DNA of 64,000 bases. It comes from UBA4802 sp964509195 (GTDB lineage: Bacteria; Spirochaetota; UBA4802; UB4802). Below the pieces are notes generated by a model that ran no database searches, was not told the DNA's origin, and saw only the letters and a list, made by a program, of their open reading frames with translations. Within the stretch, counting starts at the first letter, position 1. Each line of letters begins with the position of its first letter. This document shows, piece by piece, positions 27,119-36,656 of the stretch. Position numbers and translations under genes: made by a program. Where the stretch lies: assembly GCA_964509195.1 (NCBI GenBank), contig CAZDWJ010000013.1:1-64000 (forward strand). Direction: 5' to 3'.

Positions 27119-27568
27119 ATGCAATTTGAGACAACAACCTGCATAACAGATGAACATCATGAAATTTTAAGTAATTATGCTGATATGTTCGGCCTAACGG
27201 TAAGTGATTTAATCACATCTCTAATTCATTATGCAGTTTTGTGTGAAAAGAAAAACCTTAAAACTTTTAAAAGTATACAATACAGAAAAAGAAACAAAAA
27301 GAAATGGAAGCGACTCCATCTTTATTTACGGTATAATGAATATGAGTTTTTACTGGATATGAAGAAGATGTGGAAAATGAGTGTTGCTCTTTTGATTGAG
27401 TATTGTATTGAAAATGTATTGAATGAATTTGTAAAAGTGTTATTGCGTGAAGATGATACATATAGTTATCGGTTTACTTGTTACACATTTAAGTTTGAAA
27501 AGTTACATGGATTCCATAGTTATCGAATTATATGGGGATTGCCACCCGAATTAATGGCATCAACGTAG
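27119..27568 (+). CDS. Hypothetical protein with two ribbon-helix-helix-like segments
   Basis: 149 residues, no family recognised. Two segments share one plan, strand then two helices: FETTTCITDEHHEILSNYAD with FGLTVSDLITSLIHYAVL, and KRLHLYLRYNEYEFLLDMKK with WKMSVALLIEYCIENVL. That spacing looks like tandem ribbon-helix-helix DNA-binding units joined by a basic linker (RKRNKKKWKR). If real, it is a small transcription factor. AT-rich; GGGAGG ribosome site. No signal peptide. Confidence 0.5.
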   Translation: MQFETTTCITDEHHEILSNYADMFGLTVSDLITSLIHYAVLCEKKNLKTFKSIQYRKRNKKKWKRLHLYLRYNEYEFLLDMKKMWKMSVALLIEYCIENVLNEFVKVLLREDDTYSYRFTCYTFKFEKLHGFHSYRIIWGLPPELMAST

Positions 27569-27737
27569 AAATACTCCCCCATTTATTTTGTTAACATTAA
27601 ATTCTCAAATAAACTTGACCACCTGCAGATTTTGCAGTATGGACAGGTTTGTAGTGATATAAATCAACAGATTATTTTGAACAGAATGAGAAGCTATCAT
27701 GGAAGTTTTTATAATTATTTTTCCCCTGGAGGTTTGC

Positions 27738-28298
27738 ATGAAAAATCAAATTTTGAATAGAAAACACAAAAATGTTGAACTGCCAGCGATAAATCAATTA
27801 GGAATTGTTGTTTCTGATATCAATGAAGCAGTTTCAAACTACGTGAGCACACTGGGAATCGGTCCATGGTTTAAGTCAAAGACCATTTCGCATGAGGTAC
27901 AGTACCGTGGTAAACCGATAACTATTGATGTGGATATTGTGCTGGCATTTCACAAAGGGATTGAGGTGGAGCTCATACAGCTTAAAGGTGGTGACGAGTG
28001 TATATATTCAAACCTAATCGCTACATCCGGTGGCGGTATACACCATGTTGGTTCTCTGGTGTTGTCGTACGATAAAGACATGCAGCATGTTCATGATGCT
28101 GGCATTGAAGTCATTCAGTCAGGTGTAATTATCACCAGAGGTGGTGCAGTAACACGCTATGCGTATTTAGATACGGTAAAGCAATGTGGCATTATTACTG
28201 AGCTCATTGAAACAAAGCTTTTTGGACTTCCCGTTCCACAAAACAGATTTTTTATGGAGATAGGATGCTTGACAGGTGACGTAGAAAAAGTAGGTTAA
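27738..28298 (+). CDS. VOC-superfamily (glyoxalase-like) protein
   Basis: 186 residues from ATG 27738, where GGAGG (27728-27732) gives proper spacing. The first module opens INQLGIVVSDINEAVSNYV; the second has GGIHHVGSLVLSYDKDM. The pattern is that of vicinal-oxygen-chelate enzymes such as methylmalonyl-CoA epimerase or glyoxalase. The first metal ligand position (usually His) is Gln here, so metal use may differ. Convergent with the next gene. Confidence 0.7.
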   Translation: MKNQILNRKHKNVELPAINQLGIVVSDINEAVSNYVSTLGIGPWFKSKTISHEVQYRGKPITIDVDIVLAFHKGIEVELIQLKGGDECIYSNLIATSGGGIHHVGSLVLSYDKDMQHVHDAGIEVIQSGVIITRGGAVTRYAYLDTVKQCGIITELIETKLFGLPVPQNRFFMEIGCLTGDVEKVG

Positions 28299-28322
28299 CA
28301 ATATGTTCGATAGCTCCTGCTA

Positions 28323-29111
28323 TCAGCTTCCTGCGATGTATAACATGGCAAGTGCAATTAACTCCCGCAGTGCTTTCGTGGAATTGGCAAATTTTGAGAA
28401 TGTTGGCAGGAAACTGTAAACACTGTATTTCATATCCAATTTGGAGTCGCAGATAACAGGAGTAACATGCAAAGTAGTTGAGCTGAAATAAGTATATGCT
28501 CTTGGCATATGGTATGCAGATGTTACCAGTGCAATATGTGTGTAATTCTTTTTATTACAGATTTTTGTCACATATTTTGCATTGTCATTTGTATCGCGGC
28601 TTTTGCTTTCAATAATAATATCCTGTTGTGAAACGTTTAAATGGCGCAATACTGAATACATCGTGTAACTTTCCTGTATATTGAAATCAGCAGAACCACC
28701 TGAAAGTATCACAGGTTTCTTTAATGTAGTATAAAGAAAAAACCCGGCAAGTAATCTGTTTGCAGAATCCTCTGTAAAATTCCCATTTTCATACACACCG
28801 CCACCCAGAATAACAATAGCATCAATTTTGTTACCAGGTAAAAGTGGATTGCTATTGCCATTTGAATTTTTTATACTGTTAATATGAATCAGGGGAGCTA
28901 TCGCTTTTGCTTTGTTTTCTAAAGGCAAATAAATACAATCTTTTACAGGTTCAATTGATAATGCATACAACATAAGAGCACATGCTAACGATAGCAGTGT
29001 AACTACTTTTCTTTTGGCAAATATTCCAATTGCAATAAAGATAATGATAAATAGTCCTGGTGGCAATATAATGCTGGTCATAAGTTTTTTTATGAAAAAC
29101 ATGGGTGTCAC
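28323..29111 (-). CDS. YdcF-family (DUF218) membrane protein
   Basis: 262 residues from GTG 29111; ATG 29102 with AGGTG upstream is equally likely. Two N-terminal membrane helices (about 10-55), then the DUF218 domain: DAIVILGGGVYENGNFTEDS, PVILSGGSAD, IIIESKSRDTNDNA and VTSAYHMPRAY. This family (ElyC/SanA/YdcF) affects envelope polysaccharide metabolism in E. coli; the exact reaction is not settled. The hairpin GATAGC-TCCT-GCTATC (28309-28324) overlaps its stop and may be a terminator. Confidence 0.85.
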   Translation of the reverse strand: MTPMFFIKKLMTSIILPPGLFIIIFIAIGIFAKRKVVTLLSLACALMLYALSIEPVKDCIYLPLENKAKAIAPLIHINSIKNSNGNSNPLLPGNKIDAIVILGGGVYENGNFTEDSANRLLAGFFLYTTLKKPVILSGGSADFNIQESYTMYSVLRHLNVSQQDIIIESKSRDTNDNAKYVTKICNKKNYTHIALVTSAYHMPRAYTYFSSTTLHVTPVICDSKLDMKYSVYSFLPTFSKFANSTKALRELIALAMLYIAGS

Positions 29112-29491
29112 CTTTTATAAATTCAACTTTAGATTTGTCCTTAAAATCACTGAAGTAACTAATTAAGAGAATCAAAATCTTAGTTGCATTAAATTAATTT
29201 TTTATCGTGCAATAATTTCAAAACAATTTGTGTATCACCATATTTCATAAATGTCATTTTACATTCTGACGGGTGCATCACAGGTGTGGTTAATTCCTCC
29301 CTAAAAACTGTACAGCAACATACAATTTTAAGCAGTAACTATCGCCTAAATTAAAACAATACTGTTGTAGACTTATATCCTGTAAAGCAATAAATTTAAC
29401 ATGCGTGTAACATTTGTATTTACTTTTCAATTGAATATGATAGCATACGCGCTAATTATGGTAATTACCACTAATAATAAAAGAGGGTGCT
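29112..29491. promoter_or_regulatory. Divergent spacer with candidate glutamate-synthase promoter
   Basis: 380 AT-rich bases between divergent genes. TTGTAT (29414-29419), 16 bases, TATGAT (29436-29441) is a plausible promoter for the downstream operon. TAACTATCGCC at 29336-29346 is a copy of the dispersed word. No sigma-54 (TGGC-N8-TGC) element found despite the nitrogen genes downstream. Confidence 0.35.
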
Positions 29492-30547
29492 ATGTGTGGA
29501 ATAGTTGGCATTATCAACACTGATCGAACCAAAATAGATGGAAGCTACATCCGTGAAGCAATACGTATTCAAAATGAACGAGGCAATGGCCTTGGTGGAG
29601 GTTTTGCCGCATACGGCATCTATCCTGAACATAAGGATAATTATGCTGTGCACATCATGTATCAGGCAGGCAGGCACAGCGACATTATTAAAAAGATTGA
29701 AAGCTTTCTGGAACAAAAAACCAAGGTTTATCACTCTGAAGAAATTCCTGTATATCCAACAAGTGTCATCCCTGCAGGCCCATACTTTAAACGATACTTT
29801 GTTAATCCGCTGAAAGAACAGATACCAGTAGGCAAAAATGAAGATGATGCTATGGTTGATATTGTTATGGCAATAAACAAAATGGGTGAAGCGTATGTGA
29901 TATCATCCGGTAAAGATATGGGTGTGTTTAAAGGTGTGGGTTTCCCTGAAGATATTGCTGATTTTTTCCGCATACAGGATTACAAAGGCTATATGTGGAT
30001 TGCGCACAACCGTTTCCCTACCAATACTCCCGGATGGTGGGGCGGTGCACATCCGTTCACGATACTTGACAAAGCTGTTGTGCACAATGGAGAGATAACA
30101 AGTTACGGCACTAATAAACGCTGGCTTGAGATGTTTGGATACTTCTGCATGCTGCAGACCGATACCGAAGTCATTAGCTACATCTTTGACAAGCTTACCC
30201 GCAAAGATGGTTTGAGTGTTGAGGATGCCTGTTTTGTTATGGCGCCGTCACTATGGGAAGACATTGAATATGAAAACTCACAAAAGAAAATGCTCCTGCG
30301 ACAACTGTATGGACAGGCAATCGTAAATGGACCTTTTGGTATAGTACTCACGCATTCGGGTGGGGCGATAGTTCTTAATGACAGGAACAAATTGCGGCCA
30401 GTGGTGTGTGCGCGAGTAGGCTCAACTTACTACGCATCATCCGAGGAGTGCAGTATACGATTCCTATCTACAAAAGTTGATGACCTGTGGTCGCCAAAAG
30501 GTGGTGAAGCTGTTATTGTAAATTTAGCTAAAGAGGAGGCGGCATAA
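29492..30547 (+). CDS. Glutamate synthase amidotransferase domain protein (class II)
   Basis: 351 residues. MCGIVGI gives the N-terminal nucleophile Cys2 after Met removal; HNRFPTNTPGWWGGAHPF, VVHNGEI and LQTDTEV are class II glutaminase motifs. It corresponds to the GltB N-terminal domain encoded separately, as in archaeal-type split glutamate synthases. It releases ammonia from glutamine for the FMN subunit. Stop and next start overlap by one base (TAATG). GAGGGTG ribosome site. Confidence 0.88.
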   Translation: MCGIVGIINTDRTKIDGSYIREAIRIQNERGNGLGGGFAAYGIYPEHKDNYAVHIMYQAGRHSDIIKKIESFLEQKTKVYHSEEIPVYPTSVIPAGPYFKRYFVNPLKEQIPVGKNEDDAMVDIVMAINKMGEAYVISSGKDMGVFKGVGFPEDIADFFRIQDYKGYMWIAHNRFPTNTPGWWGGAHPFTILDKAVVHNGEITSYGTNKRWLEMFGYFCMLQTDTEVISYIFDKLTRKDGLSVEDACFVMAPSLWEDIEYENSQKKMLLRQLYGQAIVNGPFGIVLTHSGGAIVLNDRNKLRPVVCARVGSTYYASSEECSIRFLSTKVDDLWSPKGGEAVIVNLAKEEAA

Positions 30548-32073
30548 TGGCTTCAATGAAGAATAACTGGAAAACCATTCCTCCCTTCCATCCTGAGATA
30601 GATTATTCACGGTGTGATTACAAAAATGGATGCAATCTATGTGCACACCAATGTTCATGGGGCGAGATAGCATTAAAACCCGAAAAATTAGATAACGGGA
30701 ACGTTGTGTATAAACCGGTTGCAAATCTCACGTCCTGTGGGTCATGTCAGCGATGTGTAAAGATGTGTCCGTATAATGCAATTCACATTGTGCACAGTCC
30801 CATGTACACAAGCCACGGTTACTGGACACCGGATTACGTGGGCAATATATGGAAACAGGCTTCGTCAGAAGGTGGAGTGCTTCTTGTGGGTAATGGCGCA
30901 ACAGGTCCACAGCGCCGTTACTTTGACCATCTTATGTTTGATGCCTGCCAGGTAACCAATCCTTCCATTGACCCTCTGCGTGAACCAATGGAAATTAGAA
31001 CATATTTAGGTCGGCGTCCTGCAAAATGGGGTGAAGAGACGTATCCGCTTCTAAAACTAGAGGTTCCTATTATGTTTGGTGCTATGAGCTTTGGTGCGTT
31101 GAACTTACGGGTACATGAGGCCGAAGCAAAAGCCACCAAGGAAATTGGAACATACTGGAACACCGGTGAAGGTGGATTCCACAAGTCATTGCGTGAGAAG
31201 TATGGAGCCAACACTATAGTTCAGGTTGCATCAGGCCGTTTTGGTGTAAGCGAAGATTACCTAAAATCAGCAGCTGCAGTAGAGATAAAGATAGGGCAGG
31301 GTGCCAAGCCAGGCATTGGGGGGCATCTTCCTGGTGAAAAGGTCTCAAAGCCTATATCAGAAACACGAATGATACCAGAGGGAAGTGACGCACTGTCTCC
31401 TGCACCTCATCACGATATTTATTCAATAGAAGATTTGCGACAGCTCATTTATGCAATCAAAGAGGCAACTGAGTATAAAGTACCGGTAAGCGTTAAAATT
31501 GCTGCTGTACACAATGTTGCAGCAATTGTAAGTGGTATTGCACGGGCTGGTGCTGATATTATTGCCATTGATGGTTTCAGGGGTGGTACTGGTGCAACGC
31601 CTCTGCAGATACGACAGAACACGGGTATCCCTATTGAATTGGCAATAGCTGCTGCCGACCAGCGCCTGCGTGAGGAAGGAATACGAAATCAAGTGAGCCT
31701 GGTGGCAAGCGGTGGAATTCAATGTTCATCGGATGTATTGAAGGCAATTTGTTTAGGGGCTGATGCAGTGTATGTGGCAACACCAGTACTTATTGCCCTG
31801 GGGTGTGGTATGTGCCAGCGGTGTTTTACTGGCAAATGTGCCTATGGCATAACAACAAACAAACCAGGACTTGCTGAACGTATTGATGTTGACCAGGCAG
31901 CGTGGGCATTGAAAAACTTGCTTCACGCGTGGGCCGAAGAAATAGAAGAGCTCATGGGTTCAATGGGCATTAATGCAATTGAAGCTATGCGCGGTAACAG
32001 AGACAGGCTGCGCGGGGTTGGCCTTAATGAAGAGGAGCTCAATATATTAGGCGTGAAACATGCAGGCGCGTAA
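30547..32073 (+). CDS. gltB: Glutamate synthase FMN/central domain protein with N-terminal ferredoxin cysteines
   Basis: 508 residues. The N-terminus has a ferredoxin-like region (CNLCAHQC and then CGSCQRCVKMCPYNAI). The FMN-binding TIM barrel follows, with SFGALN, GEGGFHKS, SGRFGVS, IKIGQGAKPGIGGHLP, IAIDGFRGGTGATP and the 3Fe-4S cysteines GCGMCQRCFTGKCAYG. It transfers glutamine-derived ammonia to 2-oxoglutarate to form glutamate. AGAGGAGG ribosome site lies inside the preceding gene. Equivalent to the archaeal GltB core. Confidence 0.9.
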   Translation: MASMKNNWKTIPPFHPEIDYSRCDYKNGCNLCAHQCSWGEIALKPEKLDNGNVVYKPVANLTSCGSCQRCVKMCPYNAIHIVHSPMYTSHGYWTPDYVGNIWKQASSEGGVLLVGNGATGPQRRYFDHLMFDACQVTNPSIDPLREPMEIRTYLGRRPAKWGEETYPLLKLEVPIMFGAMSFGALNLRVHEAEAKATKEIGTYWNTGEGGFHKSLREKYGANTIVQVASGRFGVSEDYLKSAAAVEIKIGQGAKPGIGGHLPGEKVSKPISETRMIPEGSDALSPAPHHDIYSIEDLRQLIYAIKEATEYKVPVSVKIAAVHNVAAIVSGIARAGADIIAIDGFRGGTGATPLQIRQNTGIPIELAIAAADQRLREEGIRNQVSLVASGGIQCSSDVLKAICLGADAVYVATPVLIALGCGMCQRCFTGKCAYGITTNKPGLAERIDVDQAAWALKNLLHAWAEEIEELMGSMGINAIEAMRGNRDRLRGVGLNEEELNILGVKHAGA

Positions 32074-32087
32074 AGGAGGATGAAACA

Positions 32088-34262
32088 ATGGTTTTGACTT
32101 CAACCTTGAATGCTAAAGGCATCTATTATAAAATGTTAAACAGACAAATACGCGAGCTTGTTGCAAAAGGCGAAGCCACTATAACGCTTGAGAATGTGTT
32201 AGGACAACGCTACATTGGTGGGGGTCTTAACTCTCATGTTACCATAACAATCAATGGGACGCCAGGTCAGGATTTAGGTGCATTTATGAATGGGCCTGTG
32301 ATAATTGTACATGGCAATGCCCAGGATGGTATCGGCAATACCATGAACAGTGGTACTATCGTGGTGCATGGAAAAGCAGGTGAGATACCGGGTCACTCAA
32401 TGCGTGGTGGGCAGATCTTAATTCGCGATGATGTGGAGTATCGCGCTGGCATACACATGAAGGAATACGAAAACCAGATTCCACTACTTGTCATTGGCGG
32501 CACTGCTAAAGATTACTGTGGCGAATACATGGCTGGCGGGCGCGTTGTTGTATTGAACCGTTTTGATGAAAAAGAGCCAGCAGGAAATGATATCGGTACT
32601 GGCATTCATGGTGGTGTGATTTTTATTCGTGGAAATGTTGACAAACGTCGTTTAGGTGTGGGCGCCATTATTGCAGAAATGGACAAGGATGATGTTGTAT
32701 TCTTACAAAATGTGTTGCACACTTTTAAGGCAGCGTTCCCTTATGTTGAGCTATCGCACATAACCGTAAAAGACTTTGTAAAGATTACCAAAAAAGGGCA
32801 CAGGCCTTTTGCTAACCTGTATGCTCCTGCAATGAATATTAAAACAAAAAAACCTATTCACTTAAATCTTACGCCGCCATGTACCTATGCATGCCCAAGC
32901 GGCATTCCAACACCTGTGTTCATTAACCTGATTAAGGACGGCAAGATTAAAGAAGCGCAGATGCTTATGGATGAGTACACGCCGCTGCGTATGTCGGTGT
33001 GTGGTACGGTGTGTCCTGCCCCGTGTATGGATGCATGCAGCCGAAACATGATTGATGGACCTATGAATATTCCGTATTTGGCACGGGAATACTATCCTGA
33101 TTTTAATCCCACTGTGTATGGTCAGCCAAAGGATTTGCGCATTGCCATTATTGGTGCAGGCCCTGCAGGATTGTCTGCTGCATGGCAACTTGCCCGCAGA
33201 GGATATCGTGTCACCGTATTTGAAAAAACATCAGATATTGGCGGCAAAGTGCGCATGGCTATCCCCAAAGACAGGCTGCCTGATGAAGTGTTGAGCAGGG
33301 ACGTAAGTAGAATAAAGAGCCTTCCTATTGAGTTTAGGATAAATACGCCAGTTGACCAAAAGCTTTTTGCAAAAATTCATAAAGAGTTTGACGCTGTGCT
33401 TGTAGCAACCGGTGCGTATGTTTCCCGAATGCTGCAGATTAAAGGCGGTGAACGTATAATCTCGGGACTTGAGTTTTTAATGGGCATTAACGAAGGCAAT
33501 CCAATGGATCTTAGCGGTAAAGATGTTGTCATCATTGGTGCAGGCAATGTTGGCATGGATATTGCCTGTGAATCGTGGCGACATGGAGCAAAGAGTGTGA
33601 CAGCAATTGATATTCAAAAGCCTCTTGCGTTTGGCAAAGAGCTGGACATGGCAAAAAGCTTTGGTACACACATTATATGGCCGCGAAATATTGAATACAT
33701 TGACCAGTCATACGTGCACTTTACCAATGGAGAGTCACTGAAAGCTGATGTAGTGTTTATAAGCATTGGTGAAAAACCAGATCTTTCATTTTTAGGTGAC
33801 AGTGTAATGGTAAATGAGCGGGGGGCGATAGTAACTGGTGAAAAATCCTTTAAAACAACCGATCCTAAAATTTTTGCCTGTGGCGATATTGTGAAGGCGG
33901 GACTAATCACTGACGCAATTGGGATGGGACGACTTGCTGCAATGGAGATGCATGCAACGCTTTCGGATGAAGATTTTATATATCCAGAAAAAACACTGGT
34001 GCCAAAACGCCGTATTAACATTGCATACTTTGGCGGCGAGACACGTGAAGTTGACCGATGTATAAGCTGTGGTACATGCATTTTCTGTGATAAATGTGTA
34101 GAAGCTTGCCCGCAGGGAGCAATCACACGCAATGGCGAAATCTTTACAATAGATTCTGAGTTGTGTACAGCATGTTACACCTGTGTTAATGTGTGCCCCC
34201 GTGGTGCACTACAGCCTGGTGATTTTGATGCAGTGGTCCAGGATGTACTTTTCAAGAAGTGA
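32088..34262 (+). CDS. Fusion: glutamate synthase GXGXG domain + GltD-like NAD(P)H oxidoreductase + 2[4Fe-4S] ferredoxin
   Basis: 724 residues. Residues about 1-245 are the GXGXG beta-helix (GGLNSHVTITING, GNTMNSGTIVVHG, GTGIHGGVIFIRGN) normally at the C-terminus of GltB. About 255-345 is the GltD N-terminal Fe-S region (PCTYACPSGIPTPVF, CGTVCPAPCMDAC). About 350-630 has two dinucleotide folds (GAGPAGLSAA and GAGNVGMDIA). The last 60 residues are a ferredoxin with CISCGTCIFCDKCVEACP and CTACYTCVNVCP. It feeds electrons to the FMN subunit. A single protein thus joins parts of large and small subunits. AAGGAGG ribosome site. Confidence 0.88.
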   Translation: MVLTSTLNAKGIYYKMLNRQIRELVAKGEATITLENVLGQRYIGGGLNSHVTITINGTPGQDLGAFMNGPVIIVHGNAQDGIGNTMNSGTIVVHGKAGEIPGHSMRGGQILIRDDVEYRAGIHMKEYENQIPLLVIGGTAKDYCGEYMAGGRVVVLNRFDEKEPAGNDIGTGIHGGVIFIRGNVDKRRLGVGAIIAEMDKDDVVFLQNVLHTFKAAFPYVELSHITVKDFVKITKKGHRPFANLYAPAMNIKTKKPIHLNLTPPCTYACPSGIPTPVFINLIKDGKIKEAQMLMDEYTPLRMSVCGTVCPAPCMDACSRNMIDGPMNIPYLAREYYPDFNPTVYGQPKDLRIAIIGAGPAGLSAAWQLARRGYRVTVFEKTSDIGGKVRMAIPKDRLPDEVLSRDVSRIKSLPIEFRINTPVDQKLFAKIHKEFDAVLVATGAYVSRMLQIKGGERIISGLEFLMGINEGNPMDLSGKDVVIIGAGNVGMDIACESWRHGAKSVTAIDIQKPLAFGKELDMAKSFGTHIIWPRNIEYIDQSYVHFTNGESLKADVVFISIGEKPDLSFLGDSVMVNERGAIVTGEKSFKTTDPKIFACGDIVKAGLITDAIGMGRLAAMEMHATLSDEDFIYPEKTLVPKRRINIAYFGGETREVDRCISCGTCIFCDKCVEACPQGAITRNGEIFTIDSELCTACYTCVNVCPRGALQPGDFDAVVQDVLFKK

Positions 34263-34442
34263 AACCTACAAAATTATTTCTTGAAAATAACAATACACTA
34301 TATTACTGTATTTGTTACATATATGTTAAATATCCTATAATTGGGCAATACCAGCTAAATACTCTATTGACTTTTTTAAGGTACCGAATGTAATTCAACC
34401 ACTGTAAAAATTATAGGTTTTAAAATTGAAAGAGAGGTTTAT

Positions 34443-36613
34443 ATGAAGCGTTTTATCAAGAATATTGCGTCAGAACGAGAGTATGTGGTCACACGGGAAA
34501 AGGAAATGCCTGTTTCCCAGTACTATGGTGAGGATACATTTAATTTTAAAGTAATGCGTCAGAAATTACCAGCAAATGTGTGCAAAAAACTGACACGCAT
34601 TATCAAAGAAGGTGACAAGTTAGATCCTGAAATTGCTGAAACGGTTGCACATGCAATGAAGGAATGGGCAATAGAAAAAGGTGCTACACATTTCTGTCAC
34701 TGGTTCCAGCCTATGACCGGTGCCACAGCAGAAAAGCATGATTCATTTCTGGAATTTACTGAATACGGTGAAGCAATAGAACGGTTCAGCGCAGAGACAC
34801 TGGTAANNNNNNNNNNCCTGATGCATCAAGTTTTCCAAGCGGGGGATTACGTTCAACATTTGAAGCCCGTGGCTATACCGCATGGGATCCTTCAAGCCCT
34901 GCATTCATCTTGCGCAGTGGAATAGGTGCCACGCTATGTATTCCTTCGGTTTTTCTTTCATACACGGGTGAGGCGCTAGATAAGAAAACGCCACTGCTTC
35001 GTTCTATTCATGCAATTAACAACAGTGCACTCAGGGTAATGCGCCTTTTAGGAAATGATAAAGCATCAAGGGTGATAGCAACAGTGGGTCCAGAGCAGGA
35101 ATATTTCCTTATTGATATGGATTACTACTACAAACGCCCTGATCTGGTGCTGGCAGGCAGAGCACTACTTGGAGCTGCACCTACTAAAGGGCAACAGTTA
35201 GAAGATCATTACTTTGGCAGCATCAAAGAACGAATATTGTCATATATGCATGATGTTGAAGAAGAACTTTATAAGCTGGGTATACCGGCAAAGACGCGGC
35301 ACAATGAGGTTGCACCAAGCCAGTATGAGATAGCTCCGATATTTGAGGAAGCAAACATAGCTGTTGACCATAACCATTTAGTAATGGAAACACTCAAACG
35401 TGTTGCCCAGAAACACCGTTTGGCTGCACTTTTGCACGAAAAGCCGTTTGCTGGCATTAACGGTTCGGGCAAACACTGTAACTGGTCATTGTCAGATAAT
35501 TTGGGCAACAACCTGCTTAATCCAGGACACTCTCCACAGGATAATGTTCAATTTTTAGTATTTTTAACAGCAACAATTAGGGCTGTGTACTATCATGCTG
35601 ATTTGTTACGTGCGTCAGTTGCTTCCAGTGGTAATGATCATCGTTTAGGAGCAAATGAAGCGCCGCCAGCAATTATTTCAGTATTTTTAGGTGAACAACT
35701 TACAAAGATTCTTAATGATATTGAGCAGGGTGTTATTAGCAAGGCAACTAATAAAGCCATTATTGATTTAGGGCTCTCAACACTGCCAGTTTTGAGTAAA
35801 GATAACACAGACCGCAACCGTACCTCACCATTTGCATTTACCGGTAACAAATTTGAATTCAGGGCTGTTGGCTCTTCACAGTCGATTGCGTTCCCGGTTA
35901 CTATTCTGAATACTATCGTTGCTGAAAGCTTAGATGTTCTGGCAGATAAAATTGAAACCAAAGGCGGAGATGTTCGCCAGGCAGCAATTGATGTGATTCG
36001 TGATGAAATAAAGAAAATTAAACCAGTGCTTTTTATGGGTGACAATTACTCAAAAGAGTGGGAAGAGGAAGCAGCACGAAGAGGATTGCCTAACAAAAAA
36101 GTTACAGTTGAGTCATTGCCGGATCTTGTAACAGATAAGGCAATCATGCTTTTTGAAAAATATAAAGTACTCTCTACTGTTGAGCTTGAAGCGCGTTATA
36201 ACATACGACTGGAGAGGTATATTAAAGAAATGGATATTGAAGCAAAGACAATGCTTGACATGGTGCGCACAAAGATTATACCGGCAACAATGCGGTACCA
36301 AAGTTCAGTTGCTTCATCATGTATGCGTATGATTGACTTGCTTGGTGAAAAAGCATCGGTTGATGCACAAAAAAATCTATGTGCAACAATAACAACGCTC
36401 AACAATGATGTAATAAAAGAAGCAGATATGCTTGATGAATTGATTGCAAAGGCCGCTGATATTCACGATGAGCTTGAAAAAGCAAAATTCTATGCCTATA
36501 CAATAAAAGATCAGATGAATGTACTACGGGCTAAAGCTGATATGCTGGAAATACATACTAGCGACGACCTGTGGCCATTCCCACGCTTCTGGGAGATGCT
36601 GTTTATATCGTAA
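34443..36613 (+). CDS. glnN: Glutamine synthetase type III, interrupted by a sequencing gap
   Basis: The coding region spans a run of ten N (34807-34816). Before it: about 121 residues with GS III N-terminal features (HFCHWFQPMTGATAEKHDSF). After it, in another frame: PDASSFPSGGLRSTFEARGY, TVGPEQEYFLID, NEVAPSQYEIAPIFEEAN, NGSGKHCNW, EFRAVGSSQSIAFP. Family members read LxQGEPDASS here, so the true gap is probably about eight bases and the frame change is an artefact of the placeholder. Total about 723 residues, the normal GS III length. It makes glutamine from glutamate, ammonia and ATP, next to glutamate synthase. Confidence 0.92.
34807..34816. other. Assembly gap (10 N)
   Basis: Ten N inside the glutamine synthetase gene; the number is a placeholder, because the flanking coding frames only join if the missing length is not ten (eight fits the family). 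Confidence 0.95.
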
Positions 36614-36623
36614 AATTCTTAAT

Positions 36624-36653
36624 AATGTGGGGCGTAACCATACGCCCCACATT
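36624..36653. terminator. Strong bidirectional hairpin terminator
   Basis: A perfect 13-base-pair stem (AATGTGGGGCGTA / TACGCCCCACATT) with loop ACCA lies between the convergent glutamine synthetase and HDAC-family genes, eleven bases after the first stop and four before the second. No long T tract, so efficiency is uncertain. Confidence 0.75.
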
Positions 36654-36656
36654 TAT

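Noticed and set aside
29400..29491. Possible sigma-54 promoter for the nitrogen-assimilation genes
   Set aside because: No TGGC-N8-TGC element found upstream of the glutamate synthase or glutamine synthetase genes; a sigma-70-like match fits better.
34443..36613. Two separate glutamine synthetase fragment genes or a true frameshift
   Set aside because: The break coincides with a ten-N placeholder and the flanking residues join at the family's conserved motif.
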